Source: JAJKJG01 sp036389455 (lineage in GTDB: Bacteria > Pseudomonadota > Alphaproteobacteria > Rhizobiales > Beijerinckiaceae). From it: 64,000 nt of DNA. The notes beneath the pieces are model-generated. The model made no database searches, had not been told where the DNA came from, and saw nothing but the letters and a program-made list of their open reading frames with translations. Location of the stretch: contig DASVPW010000091.1 in assembly GCA_036389455.1 (NCBI GenBank), forward strand, positions 35,605-99,604. The letters are read 5' to 3'. The translations under genes were made by a program, and so were the position numbers. Positions 16,995 through 24,474 of this stretch are shown piece by piece; position 1 is the first letter of the stretch, and every line of letters begins with the position of its first letter.

Positions 16995-17313
16995 GCTAAT
17001 GGCGGCGACTTTGAAACCGCATATCCCACCTCGTCCTAAAGCAGCGCATCGCTCTCGCAGTTGAAGTGTTACTGAGTTCCTGGCATTGCCACCGCGTTCC
17101 GTAGAGTGGCCGACGCCTTCCCCGCTTTTTCACGTGTAGAGGTCTGTCCGAGCGCAGAACGCGCACCTGCTCAAGTAGGCCACCCAAACGCGGCGGCTGA
17201 ACAGCCACTTCAATGAGCAAGCACACGAACGCTGAAATCTACTAAGACGTTGACGGAACGGTGCTGCTGCGAGAACAATCCCCCAACGATCCATTTATTC
17301 CGGCCTTTCGATC
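16995..17313. other. Intergenic region after the ThiC-like operon
   Basis: About 320 bases. I see no gene, tRNA or clear terminator. GC falls toward the right, where the AT-richer membrane-protein gene begins. Confidence 0.5.
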
Positions 17314-18138
17314 ATGGATGCTTCCCAACCTTCTCCCATAGTGGGTCGCCCACTTCATGATGTGGCGCCCCATCCTGATGGGCACAGATCGCGACAGGGT
17401 AATCCACCCAGCATTGCTTCAGCAGTGGCGCATGGGGCGGTGCCCTTAGCTGCAGTAATTGTGAGTTTTTTTGCAATCCATCTATTCGTTTTTCGCAGCA
17501 CAGGCCTGTGGGATGTTTTAAGTGTCGCGTACCATGTTTTTGCTGAACTATACAAAGACCGGTTCGAATTTATATTTGCTTTAGCAATTTTAGTATCCTT
17601 ATGGATCCAAGGCACAGTTACATCCTATTTCGAGGCGAGAGAGCTACTGCGTGTCGACGTTAAAGTTTTTGGCAATAGCCTTGTAGTGCCTTTAATTTTA
17701 GGATTCCTTGTACAGTTCTGCATGCTGACAATTGACAAAGGAATATGGGCTCATGTAATTTCAAATTGGCTTTATTTAGTTGCAGTTCTTATTATTGACC
17801 TCGTCTATTGGAAGGCATCAAGATCGATTCCAGGATACGAGGATAAACATGAATGCTTACAGGTGCGTTGTAAGAGGCTCCTCTGGTTCATCGATGTGCC
17901 ATCCGTAGTAGCGATTTTTGTGCTCGCCTTGGTGGCCTATCTTATTGAAATGCCTTTGACTGATGCGACGAACGCGCTCAATGAATCGGATAAAGGTGAA
18001 CTCCAAATAGCAATGAAACGGAAGTATCTTAGTGGCGTTATGGCTTATCATTTGTTTCTAAGCGCATGTATAATTTTACTTTTACTCTTTGACTGGGAAA
18101 GTCAGGCTAGGAGAGCGGATTCTGAAAATCTGCGATGA
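17314..18138 (+). CDS. Multi-spanning membrane protein of unknown function, AT-rich
   Basis: 274 residues with about five hydrophobic segments (about residues 43-60, 88-105, 124-145, 150-170, 198-215) plus one near the C terminus (248-262). No family recognised. Codon use is clearly unlike its neighbours: many TTA, ATA, AAT and GTA codons in an otherwise GC-rich genome, a sign of recent acquisition. It faces an unrelated minus-strand gene across a 29-base gap. No pore or enzyme motif is visible. Confidence 0.6.
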   Translation: MDASQPSPIVGRPLHDVAPHPDGHRSRQGNPPSIASAVAHGAVPLAAVIVSFFAIHLFVFRSTGLWDVLSVAYHVFAELYKDRFEFIFALAILVSLWIQGTVTSYFEARELLRVDVKVFGNSLVVPLILGFLVQFCMLTIDKGIWAHVISNWLYLVAVLIIDLVYWKASRSIPGYEDKHECLQVRCKRLLWFIDVPSVVAIFVLALVAYLIEMPLTDATNALNESDKGELQIAMKRKYLSGVMAYHLFLSACIILLLLFDWESQARRADSENLR

Positions 18139-18167
18139 AGAGGTCGCCCTCTAAGAACACATAAGCG

Positions 18168-19283
18168 CTATTCTTTTTGTCGCATCACCTTTCCTGGCCG
18201 CGTGCCGCCTCGCTTTCCTGCCTCCTGGTTCTCCAGATCCCAGGCCAGAATTGGATGCATCATCTTGCATCTGCTGATCACGCCGGGTACGGAAAGGCTG
18301 TCGAAAGCCACCACGCTCGTTAGCAAGCGAAGGGCCTGCGGAGCGCCTCCTCCGACTAGACCGGATACGGCCGAGAGCGCGTCGGCTACACGACCCAGCC
18401 CTCGCAGTCGCGCGGGAAGCTCAAGCCTCGCAGCGAGATCTCTCAGCGCTTCCGACATCCGGTGGGCATCAGGCGGGCTTTCGATGACGCGCCATTCGCG
18501 AACGACTTGCCGGGCTTCGCAGAGAAGGTCTGCAAACTGGTCGCGCGTCCTATATGGCGCTATGTTGCCAAAGGCGAAGGAGAACGAGATCGGAAATTCA
18601 GGCCCCGGCGTAATCTCTTGCTCCGCCGTCAGCCTCCATGCCTCTCTCTGCGGGTGGAAAATGTAATAGTTTCCCGCGCCGGTCTTGTCTGCATAGAGCG
18701 GCACTCTGAGAACGCTGTCGAAGGCGGTGCAGAGATCGCCCATGCCGATACCGAGTCGCTTCGAAGCTCCTTGCAGTTCGCTGACCAAGCCACCACGGTC
18801 CAGGTCAAAGAAATAGTCGCGGTGTACTTGAGCTCTCCAGAGGGAGCGCACCTGTGGACTGCTCTGCGTCGTAAGCCATTGCTTCAGCTTCTCTCGGTTT
18901 CTATAGCTTTTTACCCATCCTTCGAAGTTCGATAGGCATGATCCGATGAAGGACTCGTAGCTTGAGTCGGCATAAATGCGCTTCAATGAAGCTCGATCGC
19001 GGTCTGATATTACGACGGGAGCGACTGCGGTGGGATCGCGCTCCTTGAGCGCCCGGGCAAGAGCCGGGGTCACCGAGTCGAGATCCACCTCCTCGACGGA
19101 TTCGTACGGCCCGGGGATCGTAAAGCGAAACGAACTCTCATAAATGAAGGCGTCGGAAAACATCCCGATGAGCATTTTCCCCCAAGGATCGTAGGCGCGG
19201 GCCGGAGGTGGAGACCTGGGCGGCGAGCGGAATAGCGAGTCGATAGCGATCAGGGTGTTGGTGTCGACTAGGGGGGAATGCAT
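18168..19283 (-). CDS. Unknown 371-residue protein
   Basis: A good GGAGGAG ribosome-binding site precedes ATG at 19283. The start, MHSPLVDTNTLIAID, superficially resembles the first strand of PIN-domain nucleases, but no second acidic cluster is clear, so I do not assign it. The middle (residues ~110-190) is charged and helical; the C-terminal third is Leu/Arg-rich. No signal or membrane segment. It sits at the island edge, opposite an AT-rich membrane protein, a setting typical of accessory genes. Confidence 0.55.
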   Translation of the reverse strand: MHSPLVDTNTLIAIDSLFRSPPRSPPPARAYDPWGKMLIGMFSDAFIYESSFRFTIPGPYESVEEVDLDSVTPALARALKERDPTAVAPVVISDRDRASLKRIYADSSYESFIGSCLSNFEGWVKSYRNREKLKQWLTTQSSPQVRSLWRAQVHRDYFFDLDRGGLVSELQGASKRLGIGMGDLCTAFDSVLRVPLYADKTGAGNYYIFHPQREAWRLTAEQEITPGPEFPISFSFAFGNIAPYRTRDQFADLLCEARQVVREWRVIESPPDAHRMSEALRDLAARLELPARLRGLGRVADALSAVSGLVGGGAPQALRLLTSVVAFDSLSVPGVISRCKMMHPILAWDLENQEAGKRGGTRPGKVMRQKE

Positions 19284-20116
19284 TAGAGGCTCCTCCCGCG
19301 TAGATTGCTCGTGCAGCGGAGTAAATTAGCGTGGCGCTTTCCGCACCCACCTAACGCGCCCGGTTCGTGCACCGCAAGTCGCTCAAGTTGCGGGAAGTTT
19401 GCATGTCGGCCTTTACTGATACCGCGCAGCTCGCACTTGGGAGTGGACACGTAGCGTAAAGGCGCATGCTCGCGGCCAATTCGCCAGATGGCCGCTGCTT
19501 GCGTCAGCCGCCTGAGTACCGCGCGGGAGTTGAATATAGGAACTTTCGACTTGGCGCTTGAGCGCAAGCGTGCGAATTGAAGCACGTATTGCCAAACAGC
19601 GGCAGGCTTTTGAGCTCCGCGAGCCCCGAGTACGCCACGGGTTTTCTAGCAAGAGATCAGGGCCGTGCGCCGCAATGGTATTTAGAGTACAAACGTCTAC
19701 TTAGAACATTTTTGGCGTAAAACTTTCATGCGAAGCGGCGCACCAGTATCTATCTGATATAGGGATAAACCCGTACGCATGTGGCAGAGAGTTCGATAGT
19801 TATGACCGAGAAGACGGGCGCTAGACTCGCGCGAATGAGCTTAACTCAAATATGGGTTTGAAGCGACGAATTTAGGTCGGGTCCTGCCGGGACCGCCACA
19901 CCTGTTTCGCCTTACTGGCAAGAACTTTGGCGCCTGAGTTAGCTTACAGGTTCCCCGTGGCGAGATCCGAGACGGGAGTACTGCACCCACGGCGCAAGTG
20001 CGCATCTGTCCTCCGATGCCACTATGAATCAACAAACTAAAGCCGCCGCAAAGACGCTGATTTAAGCCCTAGTCAACTCCCGGGGCGAAAGAAGCGGTGC
20101 AAGCGGCTGTCCGTTT
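19284..20116. other. Long intergenic region at the right edge of the island
   Basis: About 830 bases with only short, poorly coding frames. It is lower in GC than the core regions. No tRNA, riboswitch or transposase found; the right direct repeat follows at 20117. Confidence 0.5.
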
Positions 20117-20330
20117 CGCTTGAAAATTGGGGCGACACTATTGCGCGCTATGCATCCGAAGTGCCGCCACACGCGGTGGAGAAAGCGGGTCGTTTTAGCG
20201 CCGGTGCAGAGCGGGCAGAAGGCTCTCCACTTCGTTTGCAGTCGGGCCTACGGCGCTAAGTCACCGCGTTTGCGGTAGATTTCCGGAGCGCAGACTTCGG
20301 CTGCCGCTTCACCAGGGAGACCGAGACTGG
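20117..20330. repeat. Right copy of ~214-bp imperfect direct repeat
   Basis: Partner of 1357-1570. It ends within about two bases of the 3' end of the tRNA-Ser gene (20332), a position where integrating elements often insert. The left copy, however, lacks the tRNA 3' end, so the repeats are not simply duplicated tRNA ends. Confidence 0.85.
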
Positions 20331-20331
20331 C

Positions 20332-20421
20332 TGGCGGAGGGAGAGGGATTCGAACCCTCGATACGGTTTCCCGTATACACACTTTCCAGGCGTGCGCCTT
20401 CAGCCACTCGGCCACCCCTCC
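20332..20421 (-). tRNA. tRNA-Ser (GGA)
   Basis: A 90-base tRNA with CCA encoded. The reverse complement starts GGAGGGGTGGCCGAGTGG, has anticodon loop CTGGAAA (GGA), a long class II variable arm around TATACGGGAAACCGTA and the T-loop GGTTCGAATCC. All stems pair. It reads UCC and UCU serine codons. Confidence 0.97.
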
Positions 20422-20737
20422 GCGACGCCGCCGGCGCCCCCCGCGAGCGAACGCGTGTGATGCCGATCCGTGCGGCCTGCGGGGCTCATGCGCCCTTCGG
20501 GCTGGGGAGCCGGCCGGCAGGTTCGATCGCGGGGCCGTCATCTAGCCTTGGGGCGGGGGAAGCGCAAGACTTGGGCATAGTCGCCCCAGGCCTCGCGAGG
20601 GCTGCCGCGCCGCAGCCGGCGCTGCGGGCATCCGAGGCGCAAGCCGCCGGCTGTCCTTCGCCGGGGAGGCCGCAGGCCACCCTTGCTTCGCCCGCCCCAT
20701 CCCCTTAGGTCGGAGCGTCGCCATCCAAGGTCCATCG
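20422..20737. other. Intergenic region upstream of the small membrane protein
   Basis: About 315 very GC-rich bases. Short frames in it look like shadows. Probably holds the tRNA-Ser promoter on its left side; no clear hexamers are visible. Confidence 0.4.
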
Positions 20738-21061
20738 ATGCTCCGCTTTCTCGCCCGCTTCCTCGGCCTAATCCTGATCGCGGCCGGCTTCGTCGGCCTC
20801 GTCATCGACGGGACGCGGTCGATCGCGAACGGCGCGGTGAGCTTCACGCCCCTCGGGGAGGTCGCGTTCCGGCTGTTCCCGAAGGCCTTTCCCCTGATCG
20901 AGCCCGCCATGACGCGACACGTGCATCCGTGGCTCTGGGACCCGGTTCTCCTGAACTTCTTCCTTCTGCCGGCGTCCGTGCTCGGGTTCGTCCTCGGCGC
21001 CCTGCTGCTGTGGCTCGGGCGCAAGCCTGCGGAGCCGATCGGCTATCTCGCCGGGCGCTGA
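20738..21061 (+). CDS. Small two-helix membrane protein
   Basis: 107 residues with hydrophobic helices at about 8-25 and 68-90, joined by a soluble loop (TRSIANGAVSFTPLGE). Such proteins of about 100 residues recur in Hyphomicrobiales without known function. It lies 89 bases upstream of msrA in the same direction and may be co-transcribed. Confidence 0.65.
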   Translation: MLRFLARFLGLILIAAGFVGLVIDGTRSIANGAVSFTPLGEVAFRLFPKAFPLIEPAMTRHVHPWLWDPVLLNFFLLPASVLGFVLGALLLWLGRKPAEPIGYLAGR

Positions 21062-21150
21062 CGCTCACGGCAAGGTGACGGGCGCAAAGGCTCGCGAAAG
21101 CGGGGCCGGTCGCCTACATCAGGGCGGTCCACGCCTTTGGGAGCCGCCCC

Positions 21151-21807
21151 ATGTTCCTCTTCCGCAAGAGCGCCGAGATGCCGACGCCCGCGACCGCGCT
21201 CAAGGGCCGCGCGACTCCGATCCCGACCGCCGAGCGGCACTTCGTCAGCGGGCGCCCGCTGAAGGGCCCCTATCCGGAGGGGATGGAGAAAGCGCTTTTC
21301 GGCCTCGGCTGCTTCTGGGGCGCGGAGCGCAAGTTCTGGCAGCTCGGCGATGGGGTCTTCGTCACGGCCGCCGGGTATGTCGGCGGGCTGACCCCCAATC
21401 CGACCTACGAGGAGGTGTGCTCCGGGCGCACCGGCCACAACGAGGTCGTGCTCGTGGTGTTCGATCCGAAGCGCATGCCTTACGAGGAGCTGCTCAGGAC
21501 CTTCTGGGAGAGCCACGACCCGACGCAAGGGATGCGCCAGGGCAACGACGTCGGCACCCAGTACCGCTCGGGCATCTACGTCTTCGACGCGGCGCAGCGC
21601 CAGGCCGCGGAGGCCTCGAAGGAGGCCTACGGCCGGGCGCTCGCCGGGCGCCGCTACGGCCCGATCACGACCGAGATCGTCGACGCGCCGCCGTTCTACT
21701 TCGCCGAGGACTACCACCAGCAGTACCTCGCCAAGAATCCGGGCGGCTATTGCGGCCTCGGCGGCACCGGCGTCGCCTGCCCGATCGGAACCGGCGTCGC
21801 GGCCTGA
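21151..21807 (+). CDS. msrA: Peptide-methionine (S)-S-oxide reductase
   Basis: 218 residues. FGLGCFWGAERKFWQL carries the catalytic Cys in the GCFWG motif near residue 53. TGHNEVVLVVFDP, FWESHDPTQGMRQGNDVGTQYRSGIY and EDYHQQYLAKNPGGYC complete the MsrA fold and include a resolving Cys near the C terminus. It repairs oxidised methionine with thioredoxin as reductant in the cytoplasm. No MsrB domain is fused. Length matches the family. Confidence 0.96.
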   Translation: MFLFRKSAEMPTPATALKGRATPIPTAERHFVSGRPLKGPYPEGMEKALFGLGCFWGAERKFWQLGDGVFVTAAGYVGGLTPNPTYEEVCSGRTGHNEVVLVVFDPKRMPYEELLRTFWESHDPTQGMRQGNDVGTQYRSGIYVFDAAQRQAAEASKEAYGRALAGRRYGPITTEIVDAPPFYFAEDYHQQYLAKNPGGYCGLGGTGVACPIGTGVAA

Positions 21808-21855
21808 TGGCAACTTGCGCCCGGCCCGCCGCGGCTCGCCGGCCGAGCGGGCGCG

Positions 21856-23301
21856 TCACAGCCCGGCCGAGTCGAGGGACTCGGCCGCAGCCTTCTGGGC
21901 CGGATCGCTCGGCGGCAGCGGCGCCTCGATGCGGCAGGTGACGCCCGCGGGGTCGTAGGCAAGGGCAACCTCGCCGGCGAGCTCGCGGGCAAGCCCGTGG
22001 CGGATCAGCCGCGTGCCGAAACCCGAGCGCTGCGGCGGCGCGACGGCCGGCCCGCCGCGCTCGGTCCAGGACAGGCCGAGACGCCGCGCATCGTCCGACC
22101 CGCTCACGCTCCATCGGATCTCGACCCGCCCGGCCTCGTTCGAGAGGGCGCCGTATTTCGCCGCGTTGGTGGCGAGTTCGTGCAGCGCCATGGCGAGCGG
22201 GAGCGCCATGGCGGGGCGCAGGCGGAGATCCGGGCCGGCGACGAGGAAGCGGCCGGCGTGCCCGTGATAGGGCGCGAGCGCGTCGGCCACGATGCGGCCG
22301 AGATCGGCGCCTTCCCAGTTCTCCCGGGTCAGCGTGTCGTGCACCTTCGACAGGGCGAAGAGCCGGGCCTCGAAGGTCCGGCGCGCGACCGCCTCCGGCA
22401 CCGCGTCGCGGAAGGTCTGGGCCGCGAGCGCCTGCACGGTCGCCAGCGTGTTCTTGACCCGGTGGTTCAGCTCGTTGATGAGAAGCCGCTGGCGCTCCTC
22501 GGCACGGCGCATGTCGTCGATGTCGGTCGCCGTCCCGACGTAGGCGTAGACCTCGCCGTCGTCGCGCTTCAGCGGCACGGCCGACATGCGGTGCCAGCGG
22601 TAGGCGCCGTCGTGGCGGCGCAGGCGCACGTCGCACTCGATCGGGCGGCGCTCCGCAACCGCGGCGTCGCGGCCCGCCCACACCGCCGCCTTGTCGTCCG
22701 GATGGATGTTCGAGGAGCGGTCGCCGATGTCGGCGCCGGCCTGATAGCCGTGGTACTCGGCGAAGCGCCGGTTGAAGTAGGTCGCGGCGCCGTCCGGGCG
22801 CATCACCCAGACGATCTGCGGCAGCGCCTCGGCGAGATGGCGGAACTGCTCCTCGCTTTCGCGCAGCGCCGCCTCGGTGCGCCGTTCGCGCTCCTCGGCG
22901 CGCTTGCGCTCGGTGATGTCGAGGGAGGTGCCGGCGACGCGCACGGCGCGCCCGTCCTCGAAGAACACGCGGCCATGCGCCAGGACCCAGCGCACGGTCC
23001 CGTCCGGCGCGATGGTGCGGTGCTCGAAGGAATAGGAGGGGTCCGCGCCCGGCGCCGTCGCGGCCTGGTAGGTCGCGAGCACCCGCGCCCGATCCTCCGG
23101 GTGGATTCCGGCCTGATAGGTCTCGAAGGTGACCGGTGCGTCCGGTGCGAGACCGTAGAGCGCTCTCGTCCGGTCGGACCAGAACAGCTCGCCGGTCGCG
23201 ATCTCGTACTCCCAGAACCCGAGCCCCGTCGCCTCGGCGGCAAGCGCCAGCCGGCTGTCGACGGAGGCCGTCCTGACGTGGGGCGGAAGAGGGCTGTCCA
23301 A
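21856..23301 (-). CDS. PAS/PAC sensor histidine kinase of the HWE family
   Basis: 481 residues. Two PAS domains (about residues 16-132, EDRARVLATYQAAT; and about 150-268, YFNRRFAEYHGYQ, IHPDDKAAVWAGRD) precede a HWE kinase core: phosphoacceptor INELNHRVKNTLATVQA, ATPase N-box LHELATNAAKYGAL and the WTERGGP block with GFGTRLI. No membrane helices, so a soluble sensor, often of light, redox or oxygen in the family. No response regulator is adjacent, which is common for this class. No LOV Cys signature seen. Confidence 0.92.
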   Translation of the reverse strand: MDSPLPPHVRTASVDSRLALAAEATGLGFWEYEIATGELFWSDRTRALYGLAPDAPVTFETYQAGIHPEDRARVLATYQAATAPGADPSYSFEHRTIAPDGTVRWVLAHGRVFFEDGRAVRVAGTSLDITERKRAEERERRTEAALRESEEQFRHLAEALPQIVWVMRPDGAATYFNRRFAEYHGYQAGADIGDRSSNIHPDDKAAVWAGRDAAVAERRPIECDVRLRRHDGAYRWHRMSAVPLKRDDGEVYAYVGTATDIDDMRRAEERQRLLINELNHRVKNTLATVQALAAQTFRDAVPEAVARRTFEARLFALSKVHDTLTRENWEGADLGRIVADALAPYHGHAGRFLVAGPDLRLRPAMALPLAMALHELATNAAKYGALSNEAGRVEIRWSVSGSDDARRLGLSWTERGGPAVAPPQRSGFGTRLIRHGLARELAGEVALAYDPAGVTCRIEAPLPPSDPAQKAAAESLDSAGL

Positions 23302-23426
23302 AGGGGGCCGGGGAACGCGGGCGGAAATCCGGCCGAAGCTAGACGAGCGCTCCGTCCTTGACTACGCCCGGCCGGGCGCGAAGCGGGCGAGGAGCACCGC
23401 CAAGCTTCGCTTCCGGCCGGACTGTC

Positions 23427-24191
23427 TCATTTTCCCATCGCTTCCGGCGCGGTCCCGGCGCGCTTACGACGCGCCCGGCGCGAGAGGAGGTTCAGCCCCT
23501 CGACCGCGGCCGAGAAGGCCATGGCGGCGTAGATGTAGCCCTTCGGCACGTGCACGCCGAAGCCGTCGGCGATGAGCGCCATGCCGATCACCAGAAGGAA
23601 GGCAAGCGCCAGCATCACGACCGTCGGGTTCATCTGGATGAAGGTCGCGATCGGAGTCGCGGCGACGAGCATCAGCAGAACCGCCACCACCACGGCCGCC
23701 ACCATGATCGGCAGGTCGTCGGTCATGCCGACCGCCGTGATGATGCTGTCGAGCGAGAACACGATGTCGAGCACGATGATCTGAGCGATCGCCGAGCCAA
23801 AGCCGATCGAGGCCGCGCGCGAATCGAACATGTCGCCCTCGGGATCCGGGTCGACGTTGTGGTGGATCTCCTTCGTCGCCTTCCAGACGAGGAACAGGCC
23901 GCCACCGATGAGGATCAGGTCGCGCCAGGAGAAGCCGTGGCCGAAGGCGGTGAACAGGGGCTGCGTCAGCCGGACGATGAAGGCGATGGTGCCGAGGAGC
24001 GCGAGGCGCAGGATCAGGGCGAGCCCGATGCCGATGCGGCGCGCCTTCGCCTGCTGATGCTCGGGCAGCTTGTTCGTCAGGATCGAGATGAAGATCAGGT
24101 TGTCGATCCCGAGCACCACCTCCATGACGATGAGGGTGACGAGGGCGGCCCAGGCCGCCGGGTCGGCGGCGAGCGCGAGGATGTCCTGCAT
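23427..24191 (-). CDS. TerC-family membrane protein
   Basis: About 254 residues, seven or so hydrophobic helices, with the TerC hallmarks VMEVVLGIDNLIFI and VLDIVFSLDSIITAVGM, whose Asp residues lie in membrane helices. Family members are linked to tellurite resistance and Mn/Ca export. ATG 24191 (MQDILALA) is used; a start ten codons upstream at 24221 is possible. It is divergent from the molybdopterin oxidoreductase gene, with about 280 bases between them. Confidence 0.8.
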   Translation of the reverse strand: MQDILALAADPAAWAALVTLIVMEVVLGIDNLIFISILTNKLPEHQQAKARRIGIGLALILRLALLGTIAFIVRLTQPLFTAFGHGFSWRDLILIGGGLFLVWKATKEIHHNVDPDPEGDMFDSRAASIGFGSAIAQIIVLDIVFSLDSIITAVGMTDDLPIMVAAVVVAVLLMLVAATPIATFIQMNPTVVMLALAFLLVIGMALIADGFGVHVPKGYIYAAMAFSAAVEGLNLLSRRARRKRAGTAPEAMGK

Positions 24192-24474
24192 CGGCTGAAG
24201 CGTTCCTTGATCGACGGGCATCCGCCTATATGGGCCCGTACAGCGGACGTGAAAGGGAGCGGGAGGCGCGCGCCTTCGTCCTCGTGGCCGTTTCCGGCCC
24301 GAGGGTTCTGGGAGAAGCCGCGTCCTCGAAAGACCGAGGGGAGCGGGAGGTCCGGGCCGGCCCGCCAGCATGCGCGCCGCTCGGGGCTGGCGCGCCGCCC
24401 TTGCTGGTGCCGGGCGGGCCCGGTCTGCTAGAGGGCATCGGCCCAAGACATCGACCCGCGCGCCCGAGAGAGTC

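Noticed and set aside
20248..20541. Minus-strand open frame through the tRNA-Ser gene
   Set aside because: Its translation (AEWLKAHAWK) is the typical accidental reading of a serine tRNA.
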